A stretch of 64,000 nucleotides of DNA from an uncultured Gammaproteobacteria bacterium. Lineage in GTDB: Bacteria; Pseudomonadota; Gammaproteobacteria; Steroidobacterales; Woeseiaceae. Of this stretch, positions 1 to 8,442 are shown piece by piece; the first letter of the stretch is position 1; each line of letters starts with the position of its first letter. The stretch spans positions 1-64,000 of the forward strand of contig CALBPI010000059.1 of the NCBI GenBank assembly GCA_937899415.1, in the 5' to 3' direction. The translations under genes and the position numbers were made by a program. Under the pieces are notes generated by a model, which was not told the DNA's origin, did no database searches, and was given only the letters and a program-made list of their open reading frames with translations.

Positions 1-29
1 CCCACCACTGCATCGTGACTTCCAAGGAC

Positions 30-230
30 CTACTCCTCGACGAACGGCGACGCGGCCGTATCGGCAGACTCCGTGAACCGGCACTCGAACTCACGGTGTG
101 AGTCCAGCTCGGCGAAACCAATCGCCTGCTGTACCCACTCCCAGCGCTCGCGGGTCTCGGGGTTGTTAAAGGTCTGGCTCACAGTCTCTTCGGGATCGCT
201 CTGTTTCACTGTGTTACGTGTAGCTGCCAT
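30..230 (-). CDS. small hypothetical protein (66 aa)
   Basis: I do not recognise this protein. It is a short, hydrophilic 66-residue product with no signal peptide or membrane segment. Its middle is rich in aromatic and charged residues (ERWEWVQQAIGF), which looks like a real helix, and its end is acidic. The frame stays open upstream to 314, but the ATG at 228-230 follows an AAGAG-type ribosome-binding sequence and does not overlap the preceding small gene, so I prefer it. It lies 38 nt after the 269-508 gene on the same strand, and the two may be co-transcribed. The call rests on composition and arrangement only. Confidence 0.4.
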   Translation of the reverse strand: MAATRNTVKQSDPEETVSQTFNNPETRERWEWVQQAIGFAELDSHREFECRFTESADTAASPFVEE

Positions 231-268
231 TGCTCTTGCCGTTGTCTCGTTACTGCGGTTTTCCGCGC

Positions 269-508
269 CTAGTCGTCCTGGTCGTTCATGCCGCGCGAGA
301 CGCCTTCTTTCCACTGCCGGTACCCTTTCCAGGTGTACAGCGTGGGATCGAACGACGCACGACGACGTGCCGGGGCGCGATTCAGCCAGCTGCGAAAGAC
401 ATCAGCACCGCTCGGAAGCTCCTGTGAAGTCTCCGACTCGTTGTCCGACGCAGACTCGCCGGGCCAGTTGAAATGTTTCTCGTCCTGCACCTTTCCGTCC
501 TCGCACAT
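269..508 (-). CDS. small hypothetical acidic protein (79 aa)
   Basis: I do not recognise this protein. The N-terminal half is acidic and probably disordered. The C-terminal half has a basic stretch followed by an aromatic segment (YTWKGYRQWKEG) that looks like a folded motif. There is no signal peptide and no membrane span. The ATG at 506-508 has no obvious ribosome-binding sequence, so the start is uncertain. It lies just upstream of the other small gene (30-230) on the same strand. Between it and ppnN (stop at 641) are about 130 bases in which I see only a weak hairpin around 611-624. Confidence 0.45.
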   Translation of the reverse strand: MCEDGKVQDEKHFNWPGESASDNESETSQELPSGADVFRSWLNRAPARRRASFDPTLYTWKGYRQWKEGVSRGMNDQDD

Positions 509-640
509 GGCTTGGATTTGATGCAGAGGCTACGCGCCGAATGGCCGCCTGACGAGGAACTGCTTCACAACCCCGAAGAACGGCAAACCCTTTAGGGTCA
601 GTAACTTACACTACGTTTTTACGTAATGACCGGGCGCAGT

Positions 641-2002
641 TCACAGAGGATGCGTGATCACCCGGAAACACGGGCGGTAGTCGCTCGAGATCTTCATGCG
701 CCGCTGTGCGACAAAGTCGCGGAGCAACTCGTCGAGCAACTCGGCCACACGCGGGGAGCCGCGCAACTCGAACGGGCCGTGCGCTTCGACCATGGCGACC
801 GTCTCTTCGCGGATGTTGCCCGAGACGATGCCCGAGAACGCGCGCCGAAGATTGGCAGCCAACAGGTGGGGCGGTAAATCCTCGGAGAGATTGAGGCTCG
901 CCATGGACTCGTGGGTGGCCACGAACGGGCGCTGGAACTCGGCCTCGATGTGCAGGCGCCAGTTGAAGTAGAACGCATCGCCGTCACGGCGCCGGCGCAT
1001 CTCGACGCGGTCGAGCCCGTCCTGGACGATCTGCGCAACGCGTACCGGATCATCCACAACGATTTCGTAGAGCGAGGCCGCAGACGCTCCCAGCGTGGCC
1101 TTGATGAACCGGTCGATCTTGGCGAAATAGTCGGCGCTGCCCGCGGGCCCCGTCAGCACCAGCGGCACGGGGTTTCCCGCGTTCTCCGGGTGCAGCAGGA
1201 TACCCAGCAGGTAGAGGATTTCCTCAGCCGTGCCCACGCCGCCAGGAAACACGACAATGGCGTGTCCCACGCGCACGAAGGCCTCAAGCCGCTTCTCCAT
1301 GTCCGGCAGGATCACGAGCTCGTTGACGATGGGGTTGGGCGATTCGGCGGCGATGATGCCGGGCTCCGTGAGCCCGATGTAGCGCCCGTCACGCACGCGC
1401 TGCTTGGAGTGCCCAATCGTCGCGCCCTTCATGGGGCCCTTCATCGCACCGGGCCCGCAGCCCGTGCAGATCTGCAAGTGGCGCAGCCCGAGCTCGTAGC
1501 CAACCTGTTTCGTGTAGTCGTACTCGTTGCGGCTGATGGCGTGCCCGCCCCAGCACACCACCACGTCGACATTGCGGCGCGCCTGCACCACGTCCGCGTG
1601 GCGCAGCACGTGGAATACCACGTTGGTGAGGTGTTCTGACTTGCTGAAGTCAAAGCGCTCCGTGCCGGCAAACTCCGTGTGGAAGAACACGATGTCACGT
1701 AGTACGGCGAACAGCAGCTCGCGCGTGCCGCGAATCATCTGTCCATCAACGAAGGCCATTTCAGGCGCGCCCTGAAGCGCGAGCCGCACACCGCGGTCCG
1801 TCTCCAGGATCGTAATGTCGAAGTCTTCGTAGGCACGCAGCAGCTCGCCCGCGTCGTCGGTCATCGAACCACTCGTGAGTACGGCCAGCGCGCACCGGCG
1901 CAGGAGCGGGTACAACCCACCCTCGCCCTGATTGCGCAGCGCGTTGACTTCTAGCTGAGAGAGGACCTCGAGGGACCCCTCGGGAGCGACTTCAATATCC
2001 AT
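641..2002 (-). CDS. ppnN: pyrimidine/purine-5'-nucleotide nucleosidase PpnN (YgdH)
   Basis: This is a cytosolic enzyme of the LOG/lysine-decarboxylase-like family that cleaves nucleoside monophosphates into free base and ribose 5-phosphate; in E. coli it binds (p)ppGpp. The 453 residues match the E. coli length (454). The family signature PGGVGTAEE lies near the middle with the Rossmann-like core around it (the segment VCWGGHAISR, and CGPGAMKGPMKGA in the nucleotide pocket). The N-terminal part (LRNQGEGGLYPLLRRCALAVL) is the PpnN-specific extension that separates it from short LOG proteins. It is followed 12 bases later by an L,D-transpeptidase gene on the same strand, with no functional link known to me. 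Confidence 0.93.
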   Translation of the reverse strand: MDIEVAPEGSLEVLSQLEVNALRNQGEGGLYPLLRRCALAVLTSGSMTDDAGELLRAYEDFDITILETDRGVRLALQGAPEMAFVDGQMIRGTRELLFAVLRDIVFFHTEFAGTERFDFSKSEHLTNVVFHVLRHADVVQARRNVDVVVCWGGHAISRNEYDYTKQVGYELGLRHLQICTGCGPGAMKGPMKGATIGHSKQRVRDGRYIGLTEPGIIAAESPNPIVNELVILPDMEKRLEAFVRVGHAIVVFPGGVGTAEEILYLLGILLHPENAGNPVPLVLTGPAGSADYFAKIDRFIKATLGASAASLYEIVVDDPVRVAQIVQDGLDRVEMRRRRDGDAFYFNWRLHIEAEFQRPFVATHESMASLNLSEDLPPHLLAANLRRAFSGIVSGNIREETVAMVEAHGPFELRGSPRVAELLDELLRDFVAQRRMKISSDYRPCFRVITHPL

Positions 2003-2014
2003 GTCGGGTAGCCC

Positions 2015-2566
2015 TCAGGGCCTGATTTCGATGGGGGTGCCGGGACGCGTCATAAGCCAGATATCAATCATGGCCAGGTTGGACACGGCGATGCAGCCGT
2101 TGGTCCAGTCAGTGCTTGCGTAGAACCCGGGCGAATAGCGCGGTTCATTGGGCTGGCCGTGGATCATGATCTGTCCGCCCGGATCGGTGCCGACTGCGCG
2201 TGCCGCAGCCGCGTCTGAAGGAGAGGGGTAGGAGATTCGAATCGACAGGAAAAAGTCGCTGTCGGGATTGCGGACATCAAGCGTGTAGCGTCCCTCGGGC
2301 GTCTTGTTATCGCCTTCCTGCCGCTTGTCACCCTCTGGCTCCTGGCCCAGCGAGATTTTGAACTCGCGCAGCACCTCGTCGCCGTCGTAGAGCCGCATCC
2401 AGCGTTCCGACTTATCGACGAGCACGCGGTCTGCGACCGGTAACTCGTTTGCCGCTTGCGCACCGGTCCCGAGCGCCCACAACGTCGCGAGAACCGCAAT
2501 AAACGACACGGCCGGACGCGTTGCGCCCGGCCGTGTTGTGTTCGGATTAGCGTGCGCGATGCGCAT
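2015..2566 (-). CDS. L,D-transpeptidase (YkuD family), exported
   Basis: This is a predicted periplasmic enzyme of 183 residues that cross-links or trims peptidoglycan stem peptides through a catalytic cysteine. The YkuD signature is clear near the C-terminus: IMIHGQPN supplies the histidine and DWTNGCIAVSN supplies the Cys in the (S/T)xGCI motif. The start at 2566 gives an n-region followed by a hydrophobic stretch and a GAQA-type signal cleavage site. An upstream in-frame ATG at 2620 would overlap the neighbouring DUF4332 gene (stop at 2575), so I reject it. A GGAG sequence lies close to the ATG. The short length suggests a single catalytic domain without a LysM or PG-binding domain. A perfect 10-bp hairpin lies inside the signal-peptide codons (see 2506-2536). 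Confidence 0.85.
   Translation of the reverse strand: MRIAHANPNTTRPGATRPAVSFIAVLATLWALGTGAQAANELPVADRVLVDKSERWMRLYDGDEVLREFKISLGQEPEGDKRQEGDNKTPEGRYTLDVRNPDSDFFLSIRISYPSPSDAAAARAVGTDPGGQIMIHGQPNEPRYSPGFYASTDWTNGCIAVSNLAMIDIWLMTRPGTPIEIRP
2506..2536 (-). other. perfect 10-bp inverted repeat within the signal-peptide codons
   Basis: The arms 2506-2515 and 2527-2536 (ACACGGCCGG and its exact complement) flank an 11-nt loop. On the minus strand the hairpin comes 30 nt after the L,D-transpeptidase start codon and is followed by a short T-rich stretch. It could be an intragenic attenuator or a weak terminator for the gene upstream. Confidence 0.5.
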
Positions 2567-2574
2567 GCGCTCCG

Positions 2575-2979
2575 TCAGTGGTGCACTGCCCGCGGCAGTT
2601 TCTTGGCCTGCGCGACCCACTTGGTCACCGACTTAGCCGACGGCACGACGCGAACGAGTTTTTTCTTGTCGTTCACTTCTTTCATTTTTGCCGCCAGGTT
2701 TTCGGCATTGCGCGACGCCAGCTCAGGTACTGAGTCAACACCCGCGTTCTCCAGCAGGTCAGCGTACTCGCTGCCGACACCCTTCACGCGACACAGATCG
2801 GCGCGGTTCACCCACTCGAGGACCTGCTTCTCGGTGCAGCCCGAATCCGCTGCAATCTTCTTACGCCCCGCCTTGGTGCCGCCGACTTCGAGCATGTGCT
2901 CCATACTGCGGCAGCCTGCTGCGGTCAGCTTGGCTGCATACTTCGGGCCGATCCCCTCGACATCGCTCAACTTCGTCAT
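2575..2979 (-). CDS. DUF4332 helix-hairpin-helix protein
   Basis: A 134-residue soluble protein. The segment DVEGIGPKYAAKLTAAGC near the N-terminus is a helix-hairpin-helix motif, and a second one follows around residues 60-75 (VKGVGSEYADLLENAG). This is the layout of the DUF4332 family. Two HhH motifs suggest binding to nucleic-acid backbone, but I know of no assigned function. The C-terminus is rich in lysine (KEVNDKKKLVRVV). It precedes the L,D-transpeptidase by 8 bases on the same strand, so the two are probably co-transcribed. There is no signal peptide, so the product is cytosolic. Confidence 0.8.
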   Translation of the reverse strand: MTKLSDVEGIGPKYAAKLTAAGCRSMEHMLEVGGTKAGRKKIAADSGCTEKQVLEWVNRADLCRVKGVGSEYADLLENAGVDSVPELASRNAENLAAKMKEVNDKKKLVRVVPSAKSVTKWVAQAKKLPRAVHH

Positions 2980-3068
2980 CCGTCCTCTCCCCGTTTATCT
3001 GGACTGGGGTCGCCTCTTGCGACCTCGGCGTATCCTAATCAACGCGCGCCAAGCGCACAAATTGGGTA

Positions 3069-3488
3069 TCAGCGCACCCGTCGGTGCTCGGCCAGAGCGC
3101 GGCCGACGATCCAGCCAATCGCAAAGCCAATGCCACCCGCGACCGCCGCATAGATGGGCAGAAAGAAGAACAGGAGTTCGGGCGTCACAGCGCCCGACGC
3201 AATGCCGCGCCAGTCGTTTAGGAAGGCCAGGTGCACGTAGCCAGACAGCCCCAGCGCCGGCACCAGGAAGCCCACCCAGCCCAACCACCAGCGCGGTGAT
3301 ACGGGTTGGCGCATGAGTATCCAGACGAGCAACACCCAGGCCGCCGCAGCCGGTGCCACGTTGTTGCCTACATATCGGCCCGTTGGGTTGGCTGTTGCGG
3401 CCAGCCAGGCGAAGCCCGCCACGACGACGCTGAAGCCAATCAGGGCCACCCGCAGGCGCATGAGATGTTGTTTTTGGGGGCCGTTCAT
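3069..3488 (-). CDS. four-helix integral membrane protein, unknown function
   Basis: A 139-residue protein with four clear hydrophobic segments: around residues 12-32, 45-60, 68-90 and 110-130. The last contains a glycine-rich AGGIGFAIGWIVG stretch. The N- and C-termini are short and basic, which predicts both in the cytoplasm. I do not recognise the family. It stands alone on the minus strand between the DUF4332 gene and the divergent deacylase gene at 3575. A 6-bp hairpin (3005-3021) lies in the 89-base gap downstream of it and could contribute to termination. Confidence 0.65.
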   Translation of the reverse strand: MNGPQKQHLMRLRVALIGFSVVVAGFAWLAATANPTGRYVGNNVAPAAAAWVLLVWILMRQPVSPRWWLGWVGFLVPALGLSGYVHLAFLNDWRGIASGAVTPELLFFFLPIYAAVAGGIGFAIGWIVGRALAEHRRVR

Positions 3489-3574
3489 CGCGAAATTCGA
3501 GAGTCAGCGCACGGTTCAGAGCGGTCACGGTGCCTAGACTCACTATGTTAACTTAGCCGACCCGCAGCACCTGC

Positions 3575-4756
3575 ATGATGCCGAGCATGCTCCGAGCCCT
3601 GATCATCCCAGCGCTGGCCCTGGTGGCCGGCACGGCGTCGCTGCACGCCGAAGAGGCCGTCAGTGACGACCAGTCGCTGGCCGCGGCCGAGCCGCAGGAC
3701 GTGCTCGTTCCCGGCAACCTGTTTGTGGCGCCCGCAGGTCTCGAGCCCGTGCCGTTCGAGCTGCTCGGCGAGTCCATCCCGCCCGGCAGCTACCGCCAGA
3801 TGGCCTGGTCGGGTACGGAGCTGTTCGAGGGTTTGCCCGTAGACACACCCGTACTCGTCGTACACGGTGCCGCAGCCGGTCCCGTCGTCTGCCTGACCGC
3901 GGCGATCCACGGTGACGAACTCAATGGCATCGAAATCGTGCGACGTGTGCTGCACGGCCTGCAGCCCAGCAAGCTCGCCGGCACCATCGTCGGCGTGCCC
4001 ATCGTCAACATCCAGGGATTTCGGCGCGGCAGCCGCTACCTGCCGGACCGTCGCGACCTCAATCGCTACTTCCCGGGATCGCGTGGCGGCTCTGCCGCAT
4101 CGCGCATTGCCTACGCATTCTTCAATGAGATCGTCGTGAACTGCGACGCGCTTGTGGACCTGCACACAGGTTCATTCGAACGCGCCAACCTGCCGCAGCT
4201 GCGCGCCGACCTGAGCAACCCGGGCGTTGCCGCGCTGGCCGCGGGCTTTGGCGCCACCGTCATCGTTAACAGCCAGCCGCAGGCCGGCACCTTGCGCTAC
4301 TCGGCCACACTGGCCGGCGTACCGACGGTGACACTCGAGGCAGGCGGACCCGAACGACTCGAGCCGCAGGAAGTGATTCACGGTGTGCGCGGCGTCGAGT
4401 CGCTGCTGCACACGCTGCGCATGGTGCCCGACGGGACACCCTGGGCAGGCACAGAAGCGACCTATTTTCGCTCCTCGTGGGTGCGCGCCGACTCGGGCGG
4501 CATCCTGATTTCAAACGTGGAGCTCGGCAGTGAAGTCGCAGAGGGCGAACTGCTGGGCCGAGTGACCGACCCGATCACCAATGAGACTGCCGGCATCTAT
4601 GCGCCCAGCGACGGGCGGATCATCGGGATGGCGCGCAATCAGGTGGTGATGCCGGGCTTCGCCGCCTTCCACCTCGGGGTGGCACGACGCGGCGCAGACA
4701 ATCCTGCACTCGCGCCGCCCATGCCCGACGAGGAAGCGGGCGACAAGTCCGAGTAG
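3575..4756 (+). CDS. exported succinylglutamate desuccinylase/aspartoacylase family protein
   Basis: A zinc-dependent amide hydrolase of the M14-like AstE/AspA superfamily. Its substrate is not predictable from sequence. The metal-binding motif AAIHGDELNG near residue 112 supplies His and Glu, and DLHTGS near residue 195 supplies the third ligand. A C-terminal beta-domain with a biotinyl-like fold follows (VRADSGGILISNVELGSEVAEGELLGRV), common in the subfamily often annotated as deacylase. The first 25 residues form a signal peptide ending LHAEE, so the product is probably periplasmic, which differs from cytosolic AstE. Three nearby in-frame ATGs (3575, 3578, 3587) make the exact start uncertain. 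It is a single gene, convergent with htpX. Confidence 0.82.
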   Translation: MMPSMLRALIIPALALVAGTASLHAEEAVSDDQSLAAAEPQDVLVPGNLFVAPAGLEPVPFELLGESIPPGSYRQMAWSGTELFEGLPVDTPVLVVHGAAAGPVVCLTAAIHGDELNGIEIVRRVLHGLQPSKLAGTIVGVPIVNIQGFRRGSRYLPDRRDLNRYFPGSRGGSAASRIAYAFFNEIVVNCDALVDLHTGSFERANLPQLRADLSNPGVAALAAGFGATVIVNSQPQAGTLRYSATLAGVPTVTLEAGGPERLEPQEVIHGVRGVESLLHTLRMVPDGTPWAGTEATYFRSSWVRADSGGILISNVELGSEVAEGELLGRVTDPITNETAGIYAPSDGRIIGMARNQVVMPGFAAFHLGVARRGADNPALAPPMPDEEAGDKSE

Positions 4757-4768
4757 ATTGCTAGCAGA

Positions 4769-5665
4769 CTAGGCCTGACGGAAACCCTGCTTCTGAAGCG
4801 CTTCGATGCGCGCTTCGAGCGGCGGGTGCGTCATGAACAAGGCACGCCAGCCCTGGCTGCGACCCCCGAAGATACCGAACGCCGCCATTTCCTGCGGCAG
4901 ATGGCTCTCCGCGCCCTGCTGCGCCTGCAGGCGACGCAGTGCCGCCGTCATCTTCTCGCGGCTGGCGAGCTGTGCGCCGGCCTCGTCCGCCCGGAATTCA
5001 CGCTGGCGCGAGAACCAGCAGACGATGGTGCTGGCCAGAATACCCAGTACGATCTGAGCGATGATCGACGACACGAAGTAGCCGATGCCGAGGCCCTCTT
5101 CGTTCTTGAGCAGCACGCGATCGACGAAGTAGCCGACCAGGCGCGACAGGAATACGACAAACGTGTTCACAACACCCTGAATGAGCGTCAGCGTGATCAT
5201 GTCGCCGTTGGCCACGTGGCCGACCTCGTGGCCCAGTACGGCCTCGGCTTCGTCGCGGGTCATTGAGCGCAGCAAGCCCGTGCTCACCGCAACGAGCGCC
5301 GAGTTGCGGCGTGCGCCCGTGGCGAACGCGTTGACCTCAGGGGCATCGTAGATCGCGACATCAGGCATGCCGATACCGGCCTGCTGCGCCTGGCGCTGCA
5401 CCGTCGAGACCAGCCAGGCCTCGATTTCGTTGCGCGGCTGCTTGATCACCTGGGCGCGCGTGCTGCGCAGCGCCATCCACTTCGAGAGGGCCAGCGAGAT
5501 GAACGAACCCATGAAGCCGATGATGGCCGACATGATCAGCAGCGCCGTGAGATCGAGCTGACCGTTCGGGGTCTGGATGCCGTCTCTCCCAGTCAACTGG
5601 AATACAACGCTGATCACGACGAGAATCGCGACATTGGTCATGACAAACAAAGCAATACGTTTCAT
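4769..5665 (-). CDS. htpX: heat-shock membrane metalloprotease HtpX
   Basis: An inner-membrane zinc protease (M48B) that degrades misfolded membrane proteins together with FtsH. Two N-terminal membrane spans (residues about 5-23 and 40-60) are followed by the catalytic HEVGH at residues 146-150, then two further hydrophobic segments (around 158-178 and 195-215) and the third ligand region ([12 protein letters not shown]). The length of 298 residues is typical. The C-terminal [25 protein letters not shown] motif is diagnostic of HtpX. A sigma-32-type promoter lies 40-67 bases upstream (5705-5732), consistent with heat-shock control of this gene in other gammaproteobacteria. Confidence 0.97.
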   Translation of the reverse strand: MKRIALFVMTNVAILVVISVVFQLTGRDGIQTPNGQLDLTALLIMSAIIGFMGSFISLALSKWMALRSTRAQVIKQPRNEIEAWLVSTVQRQAQQAGIGMPDVAIYDAPEVNAFATGARRNSALVAVSTGLLRSMTRDEAEAVLGHEVGHVANGDMITLTLIQGVVNTFVVFLSRLVGYFVDRVLLKNEEGLGIGYFVSSIIAQIVLGILASTIVCWFSRQREFRADEAGAQLASREKMTAALRRLQAQQGAESHLPQEMAAFGIFGGRSQGWRALFMTHPPLEARIEALQKQGFRQA

Positions 5666-5704
5666 GGCCTTGGCAACTCCATGGAAATAGATGATCTGGG
5701 GCAG

Positions 5705-5732
5705 ATATGGCTGCCCGGCTTACGATTTCAAC
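5705..5732 (-). promoter_or_regulatory. sigma-32-type heat-shock promoter for htpX
   Basis: On the minus strand, GTTGAAA (5732-5726) matches the -35 consensus CTTGAAA at 6 of 7. After a 13-base spacer, AGCCATAT (5712-5705) matches CCCCATNT at the CC-AT-T positions. Spacing and position (about 35 nt leader to the htpX ATG) are as expected for RpoH-dependent promoters. Confidence 0.65.
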
Positions 5733-5775
5733 CGCACAAGGATGGCTGACCAGCCTGCCGACTGCCACCGTTACA

Positions 5776-6705
5776 ATGTCATTCGTGACCGACGTCCCAA
5801 ACAGATTCGACAAAGCCTCCGCGTCCGAGTTCGCCCGATCGGCGCCCACGCGTGTCCTGGCGGCGCTGGCGCTGGGCCTGCAGTGGCTTGTGGCCCGCCT
5901 GCCCTGGGCTGTGCAGCGCGGTGCGGGCGCGCTCGCGGGCCGCATAGCCGCCCGCGTGGCCTCCCGCCGCTCGACGATCGTCGACGAGAATCTCGCCACA
6001 GCATTCCCGGACTGGAGCCAGTCGCGGCGCGATGCCCTGCGAAACCGCCATTTTCGCGAGCTCGGTATCGGCATCGCCCAGGTCGGCATGGCCTGGTGGG
6101 CCGGCGACCGGCGGCTCGCACGACTCGTCGATATCGAAGGCCTCGAGCACCTACCCACTGGCCCCGACGCACCCGCCACGCTGCTCGTGTCCGGGCACTT
6201 CACAACGCTGGATCTCTGCGCACGCGCCATTTCGCTGTACGCGCCCGTCGACCTCGTGCACCGCGCACTCGGCGAACCTGCGGCCGACGCTGTTACACGC
6301 TGGCGTCGCGGGCGCTTCGCCGCCCGCCTCGTCGATAAGCGCCCGGCCCGCGCCATCGTTGCGTCCCAGCGCGAGCGGCGTACGGTGTGGAACGCCCTAG
6401 ACCAGGCCGACCCCACGAGCGGCGCCGTCGAGGCCCCGTTCTTTGGGCGGCCCGCGCTCACGAACACAACCGCCAGTCGACTGGCAGGCCGCCACGGCGC
6501 CTGCGTGTTGCCCGTCTGCTGTGTGCGCACGCCCGACGGCCGGTTCCGTGTGCGCATCGAGCCGCCGCTCGAGGGCTTTGGTCACGACGTTACGGCAGAC
6601 GCCAGTCGCCTGAATGCGATTGTGGAGCAGCACGCGCGCGCCACGCCCGAGCAGTACTTCTGGATTCACCGCCGCTTCAAACGCGAGCGGTCGAGCGCGG
6701 CATGA
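5776..6705 (+). CDS. LpxL/LpxM-type lipid A acyltransferase (first of two)
   Basis: A lysophospholipid acyltransferase of the HtrB/MsbB family that adds a secondary acyl chain to lipid A at the inner membrane. The catalytic HX4D motif is SGHFTTLDL, and the family end motif EQYFWIHRRFKR is intact. The start is uncertain. ATG 5776 is chosen; an earlier ATG at 5707 lies within the htpX promoter and a GTG at 5785 is also possible. The second family member starts inside its stop codon (ATGA overlap at 6702-6705), so the two are translationally coupled. This copy is more divergent, with a long RRSTIVDENLATAF region. I cannot tell which acyl position each enzyme serves. Confidence 0.85.
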   Translation: MSFVTDVPNRFDKASASEFARSAPTRVLAALALGLQWLVARLPWAVQRGAGALAGRIAARVASRRSTIVDENLATAFPDWSQSRRDALRNRHFRELGIGIAQVGMAWWAGDRRLARLVDIEGLEHLPTGPDAPATLLVSGHFTTLDLCARAISLYAPVDLVHRALGEPAADAVTRWRRGRFAARLVDKRPARAIVASQRERRTVWNALDQADPTSGAVEAPFFGRPALTNTTASRLAGRHGACVLPVCCVRTPDGRFRVRIEPPLEGFGHDVTADASRLNAIVEQHARATPEQYFWIHRRFKRERSSAA

Positions 6706-7634
6706 GCGAATCACGGTCGCTGAAAGGCCTGTTCGGTCCGCGCTATTGGGGCACCTGGCTTGGCTTCCTGTTGCTGCGCGCCCTGAGCTTTGCGCCGTTC
6801 CGTTGGCAAATGGCGGTCGGCCGCGCGCTGGGATGGCTCGCGTTCAGGGTCGCGACCTCACGACGACGCATCGCGAGCCGCAACCTGCGGCTGTGCTTCC
6901 CGGACCTCGATGCTGAAGCGCACGCGCGCCTGCTGCGCGCACACTTTGAGAACTTAGGCGTGAGCGTGGCCGAGATGGCCATGTCCTGGTACCGGCCGCA
7001 GCGCTTCCGGGGTCGCATCCGCCTGCACGGCGCCGAACACCTGGACGCCATCGGGCACGGCCGCATCATCATCCTCACGGCCCACTTCGGCGCGCTCGAG
7101 GTGGGCGGGGTGGCACTCGCCAACACGGGCCTCGTGTTTGACGCCGTGTACCGCGAGGACCGCAACCCGCTCGCCAACGAACTGATCCGGCGCGGTCGCG
7201 AGCGCGCGGGCCGCGAGACGATTGAGAAGTCCAACATCCGGGGCATGGTGCGCAGCCTGCGCGCTGACGTTCCTGTCTGGTATGCGCCCGACCAGTCCTA
7301 CCGCCGCAAGCAGTCGGAGACCATCCCGTTCTTCGGCGTGCCCGCACAAACCAATACGGCCACCAGTGCGCTGGCGCGGCTGGCCAAGGCGACCGCGGTG
7401 CTATTCGTACCCGTGCGCCGCGTCGATGGCACTTACGACATCACCGTCTCACCGCCGCTCGCAGACTTTCCCGGCGACGATGCCGTCGCCGACACAGTGC
7501 GCATCATGGGCCACATCGAGGACGCCATCCGGGAGGCCCCTGAGCAATACTATTGGGTGCACCGCCGCTTCAAGGGTGTGCCGACGGATGACGGCGACCC
7601 CTACGACGCGCTGGCCGACGAAGACGCCGCGTAA
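6702..7634 (+). CDS. LpxL-type lipid A acyltransferase (second of two)
   Basis: A 310-residue secondary acyltransferase for lipid A. An N-terminal hydrophobic segment (TWLGFLLLRALSFAPF) anchors it to the inner membrane. The catalytic HX4E motif reads TAHFGALEVGG, and EQYYWVHRRFKG closes the domain. SRNLRLCFPDL and VWYAPDQSYRRKQSETIPFFG are strong LpxL/LpxP-type signatures. It overlaps the preceding acyltransferase by four bases (ATGA). Its last 34 bases overlap the convergent kdkA gene, so transcription from the two sides meets here. With kdkA, the heptosyltransferases and hldD it makes an envelope-lipid block. Confidence 0.9.
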   Translation: MSESRSLKGLFGPRYWGTWLGFLLLRALSFAPFRWQMAVGRALGWLAFRVATSRRRIASRNLRLCFPDLDAEAHARLLRAHFENLGVSVAEMAMSWYRPQRFRGRIRLHGAEHLDAIGHGRIIILTAHFGALEVGGVALANTGLVFDAVYREDRNPLANELIRRGRERAGRETIEKSNIRGMVRSLRADVPVWYAPDQSYRRKQSETIPFFGVPAQTNTATSALARLAKATAVLFVPVRRVDGTYDITVSPPLADFPGDDAVADTVRIMGHIEDAIREAPEQYYWVHRRFKGVPTDDGDPYDALADEDAA

Positions 7635-8302
7635 CCTTCCGTGAACGCTGCCCAATCGGCGGCGTCGGTGTGGCAGGGACCCAGCAAACGCAGTTTCTCG
7701 AGCGAGCGGCTCAGGCGTACGAGATTGGCCTGCGTCCAGTCACCGGGCGCGCGCAGGCGCGCGCGGTCAAAGTCGATGAGATGAAAGCCACCCGCCGCAT
7801 CGACGAGCACGTTGTGCGCATTGAGGTCAGCGTGCCAGGCCCCGGCCGCATGCAAGCGCGCAATGAGTGCGCCCAGCGCGTGCCACTGCGTCTCGTCGAG
7901 GGGCTCGCGCGCCAGCCTTGCAGCAAGCGTCTCGCTGTCCGAAATCGATACGGTCAGGATCGCCGCGCGGTAGAACAGACCGTGACGCCAGTAGCCAGCG
8001 GCGGCAGGCACGGGGACCGGCAGGCCTCGGGCACGCAGGTGCTCCAGAATCTCGAACTCGCGGAAGCCCCGACTCGACGCCGCGCCCGTGGCAACGTAGT
8101 GCGCGCGCGAGAGTCGTGCCACGAGGCCGCCTCGGCGAAAATGCCGCAACACGTAGTCACCCGTGTCGTCGCCCACGAACCAGGCGGCGCCCCGCCCGGC
8201 ACCCGCGCGGCCGTGCGTGCGCGGCCAGGCCCCGCCGTCGAATAGATAGTCGGGCGGCACGAGCCAGCGCTGCGCGTCGATACGCACGCTGCTCGTCGTC
8301 AT
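7601..8302 (-). CDS. kdkA: 3-deoxy-D-manno-octulosonic acid kinase KdkA
   Basis: An ATP-dependent kinase that phosphorylates the Kdo residue of lipid A-Kdo on the cytoplasmic face of the inner membrane. The kinase-like fold shows the catalytic loop WHADLNAHNVLVD and the metal-binding LIDFDRAR. The N-terminal LRHFRRGGLVARLSRAHYV matches the KdkA family closely. The start at 8302 gives 233 residues, in line with the family; an upstream ATG at 8338 is possible but adds residues without similarity. KdkA is usually found in species whose inner core has one phosphorylated Kdo, so this organism may make that core type (inference). Confidence 0.88.
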   Translation of the reverse strand: MTTSSVRIDAQRWLVPPDYLFDGGAWPRTHGRAGAGRGAAWFVGDDTGDYVLRHFRRGGLVARLSRAHYVATGAASSRGFREFEILEHLRARGLPVPVPAAAGYWRHGLFYRAAILTVSISDSETLAARLAREPLDETQWHALGALIARLHAAGAWHADLNAHNVLVDAAGGFHLIDFDRARLRAPGDWTQANLVRLSRSLEKLRLLGPCHTDAADWAAFTEGYAASSSASAS

Positions 8303-8365
8303 AAGGCCCGAAGGCCCTCTGGTTTCCCCGTCAGCCATGGCTGGTGCACACTTGTCGGGATCGCC

Positions 8366-8377
8366 GCCCCCGGGGGC
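8366..8377. repeat. perfect 12-bp GC palindrome between divergent LPS genes
   Basis: GCCCCCGGGGGC is exactly self-complementary and sits in the 140-base gap between kdkA and the divergent heptosyltransferase gene. It could be an operator, but there is only one copy. Confidence 0.3.
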
Positions 8378-8442
8378 ATTCTACCGGCTCTTCACGTTGC
8401 CGGTCTTGCCATGGGCTGCGGCGCGCCCGGAGCCCGACTCTC

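Noticed and set aside
473-595. Short + strand frame ending in an acidic peptide upstream of ppnN
   Set aside because: About 40 codons with no ribosome-binding site. Both strands look protein-like here, so chance cannot be excluded.
5707-5775. Upstream ATG for the first lipid A acyltransferase
   Set aside because: It lies inside the -10 element of the divergent htpX promoter and adds residues without similarity to the family. I use 5776 but keep the start uncertain.
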